From positions 6,980,501-7,044,500 of the forward strand of contig NZ_CP112998.1 of NCBI RefSeq assembly GCF_026625565.1: a DNA stretch of 64,000 nt, read 5' to 3'. Shown here in pieces: positions 51,501 through 59,727 of the stretch; within the stretch, counting starts at the first letter, position 1; the number at the start of each line of letters is the position of its first letter. A model generated the notes under the pieces. The model did no database searches, had not been told where the DNA came from, and saw only the letters and a list, made by a program, of their open reading frames with translations. A program made the translations under genes and the position numbers. The DNA is from Dyadobacter pollutisoli. GTDB lineage: Bacteria; Bacteroidota; Bacteroidia; Cytophagales; Spirosomataceae.

Positions 51501-52782
51501 CGTACTGTGGATCAGAAACTTTTCCAGGCTGATTCTTACAAGTCGGGTCCCACATATCCCTGATCGCCCCACCAAACGCACTGGCTTGCTCTCCAACCAG
51601 CCATTTTGCAGAGCTGGCACAGCTATTTCGAACAGCGTTATTTTCTCCATTGTCAAGATACGCGTTCAATTGATCAACGGTTTCACCCCAAATGTCCGAA
51701 TATGCCTCATTCAACGCCCCTGCCTGCCAGGCATAGATCAATCCGCTGGTGTATTCCGTATATGCGTGTCCCCATTCATGAGCGACCACATCATCCGACG
51801 CTACGCCGGTACAATAACTAGCCGAAATTCCGTTCCATGTTGCATTAGGACAGCCAACATTTGGATCATTATTAATCGTAACCATCGTCGCCCCGGCATT
51901 ATCATACGAATTATACCCAAAAGCATTCTTCATCAAATTATACATATGACCAGCAGATTCAATCTCAGATTTTTGCCATTGATCCAGTGCAGTGAATTTT
52001 GCACCGGGTATACCGTCAGCCTCCTCCCATTTCAAATTGGGAGCAGAAACGGAGGTCTCATAAAGCTTCCGGTCGATGCCGTGCATTCCTGTGAACTGCT
52101 CTACCAATTCATTAGTATGCGCGTCGATGTACAGGAATTCTCTCACATCCGCATCATTTCGCACTTCTACTTCGTATACTAGATGCAAAGCGCCTTTGTA
52201 GCCTTGGGCAAGGCCTTTTTGAAAAACGAGCAATGTATTTTTGTTGATTTTCAGGGGAGCTGAAAACTTGCCCATTTTCTGTCCGGTAACCATTTTGACG
52301 GCTCTTTGCCCGGCTTCTTCGCTGGAAATAGAAGGTGTTGCGTTTAATTTCTCGGCGATGATGAAGTTTCCATTGAGAGAAGTCAGGCCTCCTTCTTTAT
52401 TGAAATGAAATTTCAACACGCCGTCGAAAACCGGAACCCGGTCGTAGTATTGTTGCAATGTGACGTGATCCAGACCGTAATTATCTCTCTTGTTGTCTTT
52501 GGCCAGGTAGGAATCCTTGTCAGTCTTTTTTTCGAAAAGTGCTGGATACTTGGTAAGAAAATCCATTGCTTTTTGTTCTGGCGTGTTACCTTCCAGGTTT
52601 AATGCCTGGCCAATTGGAAACCGGAGAAAATTGAGGGAGTTGGTTGCCTTATCTGTTGTCGCGACTGCTCCTGTTTGCGCAATGAATACATCAATTTCGC
52701 GCTGGCGACTGTTTTGGGCAAATGCGACAAAACTGCAAAAAATAAAAGCTACTGAAAGAGGTAGATTGTATCTCATGGTCAT
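48532..52782 (-). CDS. Secreted thermolysin-like (M4) metalloprotease with T9SS sorting domain
   Basis: The 1416-residue protein has a signal peptide (LSVAFIFCSFVAFAQ) and FTP and PepSY propeptide regions (~50-220). The M4 catalytic domain has the zinc motif HEWGH (His335, Glu336, His339) in VVAHEWGHAYTEYTSGL and the third ligand Glu359 in GALNEAYSD; GGGVHTNSGVLNHAYALLVDGG is the active-site His region. Then come a MAM-like/beta-sandwich segment (~575-775), a Calx-beta-like domain (EGNETISLSYTLVNPAGG, ~800-890), a second sandwich domain and a C-terminal type A sorting tail (KYFPNPVQSLLNIELPD ... LPAGVYQIVVSDD). It should be secreted by T9SS and self-activated. A Met two codons in is an alternative start. 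Confidence 0.92.
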   Translation of the reverse strand: MTMRYNLPLSVAFIFCSFVAFAQNSRQREIDVFIAQTGAVATTDKATNSLNFLRFPIGQALNLEGNTPEQKAMDFLTKYPALFEKKTDKDSYLAKDNKRDNYGLDHVTLQQYYDRVPVFDGVLKFHFNKEGGLTSLNGNFIIAEKLNATPSISSEEAGQRAVKMVTGQKMGKFSAPLKINKNTLLVFQKGLAQGYKGALHLVYEVEVRNDADVREFLYIDAHTNELVEQFTGMHGIDRKLYETSVSAPNLKWEEADGIPGAKFTALDQWQKSEIESAGHMYNLMKNAFGYNSYDNAGATMVTINNDPNVGCPNATWNGISASYCTGVASDDVVAHEWGHAYTEYTSGLIYAWQAGALNEAYSDIWGETVDQLNAYLDNGENNAVRNSCASSAKWLVGEQASAFGGAIRDMWDPTCKNQPGKVSDPQYACTYSLFDDGGGVHTNSGVLNHAYALLVDGGTYNGQVITGIGLTKATHIFWQAQAAHMISTTDFAAQADILEASLIELMGINLPKLSTEPGMQVLSNTVITQADLDQLTKVIAAVEMRLPNVCGYPFLFEAVGPLCKGALPANAIFYEDFESGMGGWTVSNVGSAPTWAPRNWVIDNSPPAGRAGNVAFADDYEGGDYVSNFQNGLMSLFSPEIDIPATSPTQLFMAFDHYISLQDWADGGNLKFKIDNGQWLWVPDSVFIANPYNNFFGGGETNPLQYQGTFTGSDYGSFTSNWGQSQIDLSLLGLLPGHKIQFRWDLGTDQAIGWDGWYIDDVRVYSCELPTVQFASDSSFTFEGEAFVTGSTPNECLPYVEKIIKVGINAAPSQPVTVNLNTPTGSASQGVTLDYSISPKSFVLQNGALSQDLTVRIYNDAYIEGNETISLSYTLVNPAGGNASPETFNQTHFITIADDDLSPDVKSHTAIYADFNTGLPEGWSVLGGKKYPKAWGVDKLFNTLWLDVNGKPLLYISGTAKYPEPWDDIIESPPFSSLGMTSINFSFSEYFRVDYYGNYHAEKAIVDVWDGTTWHNLLTQTENTGTSGIWGAPALRNISIPVAYANAAMKVRFHYIAKWDNNWWAIDNVKVTGTYDTQIMNSLSQIPDEQYLGPHATVYFRDPQSRNLIAKIKNLSSHDYGCTSVQVDRSGVDETAWFDNYKVTNKTFKVTPTNNSPDGSYEISLYYKENELPNFNGNSIKSMVKSQGSIAGGTLANSFTAPVQMTQFDTDFEFKSTFGAGFSGFALSNAPTGGALPVTLTRFEGKHTSEGNELIWETSSEVNNDYFVIERSRDARKFDEIARVAGFGTSAVRNAYSFTDSRYDKGMNYYRLKQVDTDGSFAYSRMIAIESAGMKEMKYFPNPVQSLLNIELPDHNMLQCNVKVFNSAGQCVLVKERIKFSKGKMSLDLAKLPAGVYQIVVSDDINIHNFSVVKIP

Positions 52783-52921
52783 TGTGATGAGGGTTCACAG
52801 ATTTATTTACCAGAGAAAGATGCGGAATCTAAACGGCTTAATGCAAAGGGATTAGCAGGCGGCAGAGGGGGATTACCAGAAGGGGTTTTTCGTGTTTTGT
52901 ATTTAATGTAACCCCAAAAAA

Positions 52922-52954
52922 AGACTTGCCAGGTTTTCAAAACCTGGCAAGTCT
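52922..52954 (-). terminator. Hairpin terminator of the sahH gene
   Basis: AGACTTGCCAGGTTTT and AAAACCTGGCAAGTCT form a perfect hairpin 25 bases past the sahH stop. On the minus strand it is followed by TTTTTTT, giving a standard terminator. The stem is nearly identical to the one at 48490. Confidence 0.85.
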
Positions 52955-52978
52955 AGCATTTTTGAACCTTAACTTATA

Positions 52979-54295
52979 TTAATATCTGTAAGTCTCAGCT
53001 TTGAATGGACCGGCTGTTGTTACGCCGATGTAGGCTGCTTGCTCTTCTGAAAGTGTTTCCAGTTTCGCGCCTACGTGTGAAAGGTGCAATGCTGCTACTT
53101 TTTCGTCTAACGCCTTTGGAAGTACGTATACTTTCTTTTCGTAAGCTGCTGTATTTGTCCAAAGTTCGATCTGAGCCAGAGTCTGGTTTGAGAACGAGCA
53201 TGACATTACGAATGATGGGTGGCCCATTGCGCAGCCAAGGTTTACCAAACGGCCTTCCGCCAATATGATAATGTCTTTCCCTTCAACGTTATAAATATCA
53301 ACCTGTGGTTTCACCTGCGATTTCGTATGTCCGTATGATTTATTCAACCAGGCCATGTCGATTTCGTTATCGAAGTGACCGATGTTACAAACCACGGCTT
53401 TGTCACGCATTTTAAGGAAGTGACGATCTGTGATGATTTTGTAGTTACCAGTTGCAGTAACGAAGATGTTTGCACGCTCAGCAGCGTCGTCCATTGTTAC
53501 TACTTCAAAACCGTCCATTGCAGCTTGAAGCGCACAAATTGGGTCGATTTCAGTAACCAATACACGGCAGCCTGCACCACGAAGTGACTCTGCCGAACCT
53601 TTACCTACATCACCGTACCCTGCTACTACTGCTACTTTACCAGCTAGCATCAAATCCGTTGCACGACGGATAGAATCTACAAGAGACTCACGGCAACCGT
53701 ATTTGTTGTCAAATTTAGATTTCGTAACTGAGTCGTTTACATTGATAGATGGCAAATGCAATGTGCCATTTTTGTAACGCTCGTACAAACGGTGAACGCC
53801 GGTCGTAGTTTCTTCTGAAAGTCCTTTGATACCGTCGATCAGCTCAGGATATTCGTCAAAAACCATGTTAGTAAGGTCACCACCGTCGTCAAGGATCATG
53901 TTCAAAGGCTTACGGTCTTCTCCAAAGAAAAGTGTTTGCTCAATACACCAGTTGAACTCCTCTTCATTCATTCCTTTCCAGGCATACACTGGGATACCTG
54001 CTGCTGCGATTGCTGCCGCTGCGTGATCCTGCGTCGAGAAAATGTTACAAGAAGACCAGGTAACTTCTGCACCCAAAGCTGTCAATGTTTCGATCAAAAC
54101 GGCAGTCTGGATAGTCATGTGAAGGCAACCAGCCACACGTGCACCGGCAAGTGGTTGTGAAGGGCCGTACTCAGCACGGATCGCCATCAAACCAGGCATT
54201 TCAGCTTCTGCCAATGTAATTTCTTTGCGGCCCCATTCGGCCAGCGAGATGTCTTTTACCTTGTAAGGAATGTACGTTTCGGTTGACGTTGCCAT
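52979..54295 (-). CDS. ahcY: Adenosylhomocysteinase
   Basis: It hydrolyses S-adenosylhomocysteine to adenosine and homocysteine, regenerating the methyl cycle. The 438-residue protein has ARVAGCLHMTIQTAVLIETL near the N-terminus, the NAD-binding loop VAVVAGYGDVGKGSAESLRGAG, FDNKYGCRESLVD with the active-site region, CNIGHFDNEIDM, and the C-terminal LDEKVAALHLSHVGAKLETLSEEQAAYIGV ending in the essential Lys-x-x-x-Tyr-Arg-Tyr (FKAETYRY). It is monocistronic, with its own terminator. A TAGTTTTG -7 box lies 36 bases upstream. Confidence 0.97.
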   Translation of the reverse strand: MATSTETYIPYKVKDISLAEWGRKEITLAEAEMPGLMAIRAEYGPSQPLAGARVAGCLHMTIQTAVLIETLTALGAEVTWSSCNIFSTQDHAAAAIAAAGIPVYAWKGMNEEEFNWCIEQTLFFGEDRKPLNMILDDGGDLTNMVFDEYPELIDGIKGLSEETTTGVHRLYERYKNGTLHLPSINVNDSVTKSKFDNKYGCRESLVDSIRRATDLMLAGKVAVVAGYGDVGKGSAESLRGAGCRVLVTEIDPICALQAAMDGFEVVTMDDAAERANIFVTATGNYKIITDRHFLKMRDKAVVCNIGHFDNEIDMAWLNKSYGHTKSQVKPQVDIYNVEGKDIIILAEGRLVNLGCAMGHPSFVMSCSFSNQTLAQIELWTNTAAYEKKVYVLPKALDEKVAALHLSHVGAKLETLSEEQAAYIGVTTAGPFKAETYRY

Positions 54296-54330
54296 TATTT
54301 TACAGTTTAGTTAATGTCTATATTCTTTTG

Positions 54331-54338
54331 CAAAACTA
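54331..54338 (-). promoter_or_regulatory. -7 promoter box for ahcY
   Basis: On the minus strand TAGTTTTG matches TAnnTTTG and lies 35 bases before the ahcY start. A convincing -33 element is not visible. Confidence 0.4.
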
Positions 54339-54517
54339 AGTAGAAAAACCACGGAGGGGAAGAATAATAGATACAAATTGTGATTTTGAAACAGAATTTA
54401 GATTTTTTATCTGTGATAGCTCTGTTTTAGACATTATCTGAGTGACAGGCTGGTTTATAATACTTTCTGGCAGATATTTTGTCTTGCCGCCAATATCAAA
54501 CCCTTTCCGATGCAGTT

Positions 54518-54545
54518 TGTCGACGATTTCAGTGTATATGTCGAC
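54518..54545 (+). promoter_or_regulatory. Direct repeat, likely LytTR-regulator site (copy 1)
   Basis: TGTCGAC occurs at 54518-54524 and again at 54539-54545, 21 bases apart start to start, i.e. two helical turns, the spacing used by LytTR regulators on direct repeats. A related pair occurs at 56444-56471 before the next operon. It lies upstream of the lytS promoter, suggesting autoregulation. Confidence 0.55.
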
Positions 54546-54582
54546 AGTACCTGAACGGTCATTTTTTCGGTCATGAATTAAT

Positions 54583-54590
54583 TATATTTG
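54583..54590 (+). promoter_or_regulatory. -7 promoter box directly before the lytS start codon
   Basis: TATATTTG matches TAnnTTTG exactly and ends four bases before the ATG at 54595. Transcription would begin at or within a few bases of the start codon, so the mRNA may be leaderless. A T-run (TTTTTTCGG, about 54562) takes the -33 place. Confidence 0.55.
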
Positions 54591-54594
54591 CTTC

Positions 54595-55695
54595 ATGCGC
54601 CCAAATACCCCGATTATCTTTAATCAGGACCCTAAACGAATCTTACTGCATGCATTGTTCTGGCTAGCCGTCCTTGTGATACTGACGGTTATTTACGGAG
54701 CGGGTATGCCTGACTACAGGCTTGCGATCGGTATTGTCGCGATGTTTTTGCCGATCCATATCTTTTACTTTTATTCCATTGCATATGTCCTGATTCCCAG
54801 GTTTTTCAATAGGAAAAAGTACGTCGAATCGCTCATTTTCCTGCTGCTGTGTGTGGTACTTTCAACGCTGGCCTTCCGGCTGCTTGAAATACTCGTTGCG
54901 GACCCGGTGATTTATAATTCTCTTAAAAAATCAGATCCTACATTCGTCTGGAGAAAGCTGCAGGGAAGTTTTCAGGAACAGCTCGCCAAACCGGTGTACC
55001 TGATCAGCGCATTTGAGCAGACCAACATTTTTGTATGGATCGCATTGTCGGTAAAATTCTTCAAAATGTGGTTTGAAAGAAGGCAAGCGGCCATTGAGGC
55101 TGAACTGAATTTTCTGAAAGGGCAGCTGCACCCGCATTTTCTTTTCAATACACTTAACAATTTATATGCGTTAACGTTGAATCAGTCGCCCCGGTCACCG
55201 TCTGTGGTCATGGGACTGGCAGAAATCCTCAGATACATGCTTTATGAGGCTAATACCGAGGTAGTGGATCTCGAAAAGGACATCAGGATCGTGGAGAGTT
55301 ACATTGCCCTGGAAAAGATCCGGTACGAGGAGCGGTTGGACATTAATTTTAGTATCAACGGTTTATTGCCTGAATATAAAATTGCTCCACTGCTCATTCT
55401 CCCATTGGTTGAAAATGCATTTAAACACGGCGCGAGTGAGCAGGTAGGGCAGGCATGGATCAACATTGACCTCCGCGTTAAGAACAATTTACTTAAATTT
55501 AAAATATCGAATAGCAAGCCGGAAACCGGATCTTCTGCTGATAATAAAAGACATCATGTAAGCATTGGGTTGACAAATGTCCATAAAAGGCTAGACATTC
55601 TGTACCCGTCCGCGCACCAATTGCGGATATTGGAAGAGGACGATATGTTTGCGGTGATCCTGGAAATTGAACTGGATAAAAGGGTTGAAATTTAG
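54595..55695 (+). CDS. LytS/YehU-type sensor histidine kinase
   Basis: The 366-residue protein has four predicted membrane helices in the first ~155 residues (ILLHALFWLAVLVILTVIYG, LAIGIVAMFLPIHIFYFYSIAYVLI, SLIFLLLCVVLSTLAFRLLEIL, IFVWIALSVKFFKMWF). A His_kinase domain follows, with LNFLKGQLHPHFLFNTLNNLYAL (phospho-His181) and an ATP-binding region (APLLILPLVENAFKHGA, GLTNVHKRLDILY). No extracellular sensor domain is present, so it may sense within the membrane. It is followed six bases later by its LytTR-type regulator. Confidence 0.93.
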   Translation: MRPNTPIIFNQDPKRILLHALFWLAVLVILTVIYGAGMPDYRLAIGIVAMFLPIHIFYFYSIAYVLIPRFFNRKKYVESLIFLLLCVVLSTLAFRLLEILVADPVIYNSLKKSDPTFVWRKLQGSFQEQLAKPVYLISAFEQTNIFVWIALSVKFFKMWFERRQAAIEAELNFLKGQLHPHFLFNTLNNLYALTLNQSPRSPSVVMGLAEILRYMLYEANTEVVDLEKDIRIVESYIALEKIRYEERLDINFSINGLLPEYKIAPLLILPLVENAFKHGASEQVGQAWINIDLRVKNNLLKFKISNSKPETGSSADNKRHHVSIGLTNVHKRLDILYPSAHQLRILEEDDMFAVILEIELDKRVEI

Positions 55696-55701
55696 CAGAT
55701 T

Positions 55702-56424
55702 ATGAAATTAAGGGCAATTTTGGTCGATGATGAACCGCACGCAATTGAAGTACTGGACAACTATCTCGGTAATTTCAGCGAGGTCGAAATCGTGGCCCGT
55801 TGCCAGGATGCGATCCAGGCGTTTCAGATACTGCAGCATGAAAAGATCGACGTGATGTTTCTGGATGTGAAAATGCCCGGACTGAAAGGTACCGATCTGC
55901 TCAGAAGTCTCAAAAATCCTCCGAAAGTTATTTTCACTACCGCCTACCAGGATTATGCAGTGGAAGGTTTTGACCTCAATGCAGTTGATTATCTCCTGAA
56001 ACCGATCCCTTTCGAGCGCTTTTTACGGGCAATGGACAAGGTCTTCACCGGGCTCAACATCAGTAATCCGCCAGTATCGGTCACCCAGAAGAACACCGTC
56101 AGTAACAAGGATACCTTCCTCTATTTGAAAGTAGACCGGAAAATGGTGAAGGTCAATGTGGACGAAATCCTCTGGATTGAAAGCCTCAGGGACTACATTA
56201 AAGTGGTTTTGAAAGATAAATCATTAGTATCAAAGCAAAAGATCAGCCTGCTGGAAGAGCTGCTGCCGGAGGACGGATTCATCCGAGTGCACCGCTCATT
56301 TATTGTTTCTGTCGACAAGGTGGAAAGCTACCATTCACACAAAATCGAAATCGCCGGAAAGGAGCTTCCGATCGGCCGTAACTTCCGCAATGACTGCCAG
56401 CGGAGGTTTAAACTCACATTCTGA
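55702..56424 (+). CDS. LytTR-type response regulator
   Basis: The 240-residue protein has a receiver domain (LRAILVDDEPHAIEVLDN; phospho-acceptor Asp55 in VMFLDVKMPG; Lys in AVDYLLKPIPFERF). A C-terminal LytTR DNA-binding domain follows (DTFLYLKVDRKMVKVNVDEILWIESLRDYIKVVLKD ... EDGFIRVHRSFIVSVDKVESY ... IGRNFRNDC). LytTR domains bind pairs of short direct repeats about two turns apart; such repeats occur before this operon and before the following one. It is the cognate partner of the preceding kinase. Confidence 0.94.
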   Translation: MKLRAILVDDEPHAIEVLDNYLGNFSEVEIVARCQDAIQAFQILQHEKIDVMFLDVKMPGLKGTDLLRSLKNPPKVIFTTAYQDYAVEGFDLNAVDYLLKPIPFERFLRAMDKVFTGLNISNPPVSVTQKNTVSNKDTFLYLKVDRKMVKVNVDEILWIESLRDYIKVVLKDKSLVSKQKISLLEELLPEDGFIRVHRSFIVSVDKVESYHSHKIEIAGKELPIGRNFRNDCQRRFKLTF

Positions 56425-56443
56425 CATCGCTACGGATGCCGTT

Positions 56444-56471
56444 TGTCGATAAAAAAAGTTGTTAATCGACA
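56444..56471 (+). promoter_or_regulatory. Candidate LytTR-regulator site (copy 2)
   Basis: TTTGTCGAT (56442-56450) is followed 20 bases later by AATCGACA (56464-56471). The pattern TTTGTCGAY-N-TCGACA matches the site before lytS. It lies about 100 bases before the first lipoprotein gene of the next operon, which is therefore a likely target of the regulator encoded just upstream. Confidence 0.5.
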
Positions 56472-56572
56472 CTTACCTCTCCGACTGTTTTATCATCATC
56501 ATTTCGACTTAAAATTGCACCGCCATCAAAAAATGGCAGTGAATTATTATTTAAGTAAATGATCAATCAGCC

Positions 56573-58042
56573 ATGTTAAAAAGTAAAAAAATCCTACTAA
56601 CCGTACTGTCATGCGCGGTGTTCTTGGGAAGTTGTAAAGAAGATGAGGATGTAAAACCTACCAACACTCTCACGGCGCGAGCAGGCGCAGACCAGAATGT
56701 ACATGCAGGCGACGTAGTGTCCCTGGACGGAAGCGCATCCACCGACAGCGAAAGTAAGCCGTTCGACTATCGCTGGGCATTTGCCAAGAAACCGGCAGGG
56801 AGTACCGCCGCATTGAACTCCACCACGGATACAAAGCCTAAGTTCACCGCAGATCTTCCGGGTGAATACGAGCTGGAACTCACTACCAGCAACGCGAATG
56901 GAGAGAGCAAGGATAAGGTACTGGTCACCGCGACAGTTATTGAGCCGATCGTCCTGGAAGCAAACATTAAAGCAAAAACTACCTTGGAAGACCGTATCGC
57001 CAATCCGGCCATACCCGACTACATTGTGAATGCCAATGTAACGGTGAATGCAGAACTGACGCTGAAACCAGGTGTTGTGATCGCATTTGCAAGGGACGCA
57101 AGGCTGGAAGTGAATGACAATGGTGGTATCCTGCTTGCAAAAGGCGATTCGCTTAATCCAATCCGTTTGATTGGTAAAGAAACGACCAAAGGTTTCTGGG
57201 CTGGTGTCGTGTTTAGGTCATCGAGCAGCGCGAACACGCTCGAATATGTGCAGGTACTACACGCAGGAAGCAAGGCGCTTTTCAGCGGAAGAAAAGCAGG
57301 TATGGCAATCGCAGGAGCATCGAAAGCGCAGATTACGATCAAGAATTGCCTCTTTGAGAAAAACGACGGATATGGTTTATGGATAGAGCAGGGTGTGATC
57401 CTGTCATTGTTCAAGTCCAATGTATTTAAAGACAATAGTGAAGCAGGTATTTTGCTGAATGCGGATCACGTGGCAAGTCTGGATATGAACTCGGTATTTA
57501 CCAATGGAAATGGCAGGAATGTGGTGGAGATTATGGCCTCATACCTTTCCAAAAATGTGACCGCAGAAGTGGTATGGCAAGGTTTCAAAGACAAAACACC
57601 GTACCGAGTACTGGAAAGCCTGACTGTGGATGCTAACTGGAAAATTATGCCGGGTGTGGTCATCGAAATGACAGCAGACGCAAGAATGTCCATCGACGAG
57701 GGTTATATCAATGCAATTGGAACAGAGGCTTCCAAAATTGTGATTAGGGGTGTTGAGAACACACCCGCTTTCTGGCGCGGATTGATCTGCTACACGACAA
57801 GCCAGAAGAACATGTTTGAGCATGTTGACATATCAGGCGGTGGAAGCATCCCATTGGTTTCGGGCAAGAAAACCAACATAGCGGTGTACGGAAGCCAGGC
57901 CAGGTTGCAGATCAAAAACTCGAAAATATCTGGCAGCGGAGGTTACGGAATTTACGTAAACTACCAGGCAAGCGTCAATGAAGACATTGAAACAATAAAC
58001 ACATTTGCGGATAATGCTCAGGGTAAACTCCTGAAAGAGTAA
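56573..58042 (+). CDS. PKD-like and parallel beta-helix lipoprotein
   Basis: The 489-residue protein has a lipoprotein signal (LLTVLSCAVFLGSCKEDED) and a PKD/Ig-like domain (~35-125: ARAGADQNVHAGDVVSLDGSASTDSESKPFDYRW ... GEYELELTTSNANGESKD). A right-handed parallel beta-helix with two similar halves follows (NANVTVNAELTLKPGVVIAFARDARLEVNDNG and LTVDANWKIMPGVVIEMTADARMSIDEG). Beta-helix proteins often bind or cut polysaccharides, but no catalytic triad is evident. It is the first gene of a five-gene unit after the LytTR regulator. Surface location is likely. Confidence 0.85.
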   Translation: MLKSKKILLTVLSCAVFLGSCKEDEDVKPTNTLTARAGADQNVHAGDVVSLDGSASTDSESKPFDYRWAFAKKPAGSTAALNSTTDTKPKFTADLPGEYELELTTSNANGESKDKVLVTATVIEPIVLEANIKAKTTLEDRIANPAIPDYIVNANVTVNAELTLKPGVVIAFARDARLEVNDNGGILLAKGDSLNPIRLIGKETTKGFWAGVVFRSSSSANTLEYVQVLHAGSKALFSGRKAGMAIAGASKAQITIKNCLFEKNDGYGLWIEQGVILSLFKSNVFKDNSEAGILLNADHVASLDMNSVFTNGNGRNVVEIMASYLSKNVTAEVVWQGFKDKTPYRVLESLTVDANWKIMPGVVIEMTADARMSIDEGYINAIGTEASKIVIRGVENTPAFWRGLICYTTSQKNMFEHVDISGGGSIPLVSGKKTNIAVYGSQARLQIKNSKISGSGGYGIYVNYQASVNEDIETINTFADNAQGKLLKE

Positions 58043-58078
58043 GAGATACCCATTATTCGAATCGATTTAAAATTAGCC

Positions 58079-58399
58079 ATGCAACATATAAAATATTTAA
58101 CACTTGCAGCCATGCTTCTGGCTGCAAGCCTACAACATACTGCCCTGGGAAAGCACAAATCCATCCGGCAGCCATACCCTCAGGCGGGATTCTGGGTCAC
58201 AGAAAATAAGCCTGGGGAGCAATCGACCACCGTCAGATATTATGCAAACAGTAACTACCTGGTTTCCGAAAGTGTGGAACCTTCGAGGCTGGATATTTCA
58301 AGGGTTTCGGTACGAAAATACCTGAACCGTAAGCTTAAAATGGAGCTGGACAAAGACACAACCCTGCAATCGGCACCGAAGCTTTATGAAATCAATTGA
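58079..58399 (+). CDS. Small secreted protein of unknown function
   Basis: The 106-residue product has a signal peptide (YLTLAAMLLAASLQHTALG) and a short beta-rich domain (AGFWVTENKPGEQSTTVRYYANSNYLVSESV ... RKYLNRKLKMELD). No family is recognised. It starts 37 bases after the beta-helix lipoprotein and its end overlaps the next gene by 14 bases, so the three genes are translationally linked. Confidence 0.7.
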   Translation: MQHIKYLTLAAMLLAASLQHTALGKHKSIRQPYPQAGFWVTENKPGEQSTTVRYYANSNYLVSESVEPSRLDISRVSVRKYLNRKLKMELDKDTTLQSAPKLYEIN

Positions 58400-58865
58400 T
58401 ATTGTCCCGGTGATCAGTATCGTTGGTGTACTGCTCTATTTTGTGATCGCAGCACAGGGAGCCTTTTATCATTTCGGCTTTGGAAAGGCACTGTACAACA
58501 TTCCGTCAGAAAATTTCATCGAGCTCCGTAAAGCCGTTGATCCGGTGGTGAGAGGTAAGTTCAAAGTGGTTTACCTCTCCGCATTGGCGGTCATGTTCAT
58601 ATGGTTTCTGCTCGTCGATAAGTCTGGCGGATTCTGGTCCTACGGGCCGGTACCCATCGCTTTTTTGCTGCTTGTGGTTGATTTGTTTCTGATTGTCAAG
58701 TTCAGTGAGCCGATTAATGAGCTTATTAACAGCAATTTATTGAATACAAACGCAAGCTTCGAAGAGGCAAGGACTGAATGGCTGAAATTCATTCTCATTC
58801 GGGGCTACCTTTCTATCTCGGGATTTGTCGTGCTGCTTCTGCATCTGGTGTTGAAGGTGCGATAA
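58386..58865 (+). CDS. Four-helix membrane protein of unknown function
   Basis: The 159-residue product has four predicted membrane helices (VISIVGVLLYFVIAAQGAFY, VVYLSALAVMFIWFLLV, VPIAFLLLVVDLFLIVKF, LSISGFVVLLLHLVLKV) and a short polar loop after helix 1. No domain is recognised. Its start lies inside the end of the preceding secreted-protein gene. It may anchor or energise the lipoproteins of this operon, but nothing in the sequence shows this. Confidence 0.75.
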   Translation: MKSIDIVPVISIVGVLLYFVIAAQGAFYHFGFGKALYNIPSENFIELRKAVDPVVRGKFKVVYLSALAVMFIWFLLVDKSGGFWSYGPVPIAFLLLVVDLFLIVKFSEPINELINSNLLNTNASFEEARTEWLKFILIRGYLSISGFVVLLLHLVLKVR

Positions 58866-58896
58866 TCAATTTAAAAACTAATCAAATCAAAAAGCC

Positions 58897-59724
58897 ATGT
58901 TAAATAGAAATTCAATTTCTCCATTGCCGGTACGCCGGTTGAAATCAGTACTATTCTCCTGTGCGGTAGCCGTTATGGCACTGGCGTCTTGTAAGGACGA
59001 TGACAACAAAGTAGTCCCGGATGAAGTTGTCAATGCCAAAAAAGCCATTATCCCGGAAAATGGGAAACAGTATACATACAAAATCGTTGATTCGGACGGT
59101 ACCGTTGAAACATCAGTTACCCAGGTGAAAAGTGTAAAAGACTCGGCAGGAATGTCCGTTTCTAACATTCAAAACGTGGTGAAAGTAGCGGATGGCCAGT
59201 ACGCTGTTGATTACAAGGCTTACAGTAAAAATGGGGCCACCACCTATGAATTGCAACTGCCGTCGGTATTTGCAGCATTGATTAAGGAACTGCGGCCGAT
59301 CGCTTACATTGAGGATTTCGATCTGACAGGCTTTCCACAGTACCAGATTTTTGACAACAAAGGTACCGTCGATAGTCCTGTCACTTTCAAGGGCGATCCG
59401 ATCAATATGAAGATCAAAATGCAGATTATCGTCGAAGAAGGCGACAATATAGATGCCGAGATCAGTTCTAAAATTACTTACAAATCTGGCAAGGTAGTGA
59501 AGGAGGAGGCAGTTACAACACCAGCCGGGACCTTCAATTGCAGCAAATGGCAGTACAGCTACGTGACCGTTACCAAATTCCAGGCAGCAGGCGTTCCGGC
59601 CGAAGAGTCAACGGAAACGATCAATGTTTCACTCTGGACAGCACCGGAAATAGGTATTGTAAAGTCCGTGGAAGAGTCGTCAGAAGGCGAAACATCAACT
59701 ACCGAACTGCAAAAAATCCAGTAA
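58897..59724 (+). CDS. Lipoprotein of unknown function
   Basis: The 275-residue product has a long basic N-terminus followed by a lipoprotein signal (VLFSCAVAVMALASCKDDD). The body is beta-rich, with a TTPAGTFNCSKWQYSYVTVT segment typical of DUF3108-like or LolA-like folds that carry a hydrophobic ligand (weak inference). It starts 31 bases after the membrane-protein gene and ends three bases before the next lipoprotein gene. Confidence 0.75.
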   Translation: MLNRNSISPLPVRRLKSVLFSCAVAVMALASCKDDDNKVVPDEVVNAKKAIIPENGKQYTYKIVDSDGTVETSVTQVKSVKDSAGMSVSNIQNVVKVADGQYAVDYKAYSKNGATTYELQLPSVFAALIKELRPIAYIEDFDLTGFPQYQIFDNKGTVDSPVTFKGDPINMKIKMQIIVEEGDNIDAEISSKITYKSGKVVKEEAVTTPAGTFNCSKWQYSYVTVTKFQAAGVPAEESTETINVSLWTAPEIGIVKSVEESSEGETSTTELQKIQ

Positions 59725-59727
59725 CCG

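Noticed and set aside
52979..54295. SAH riboswitch control of ahcY
   Set aside because: The leader from the -7 box is about 35 bases, too short for a SAH aptamer.
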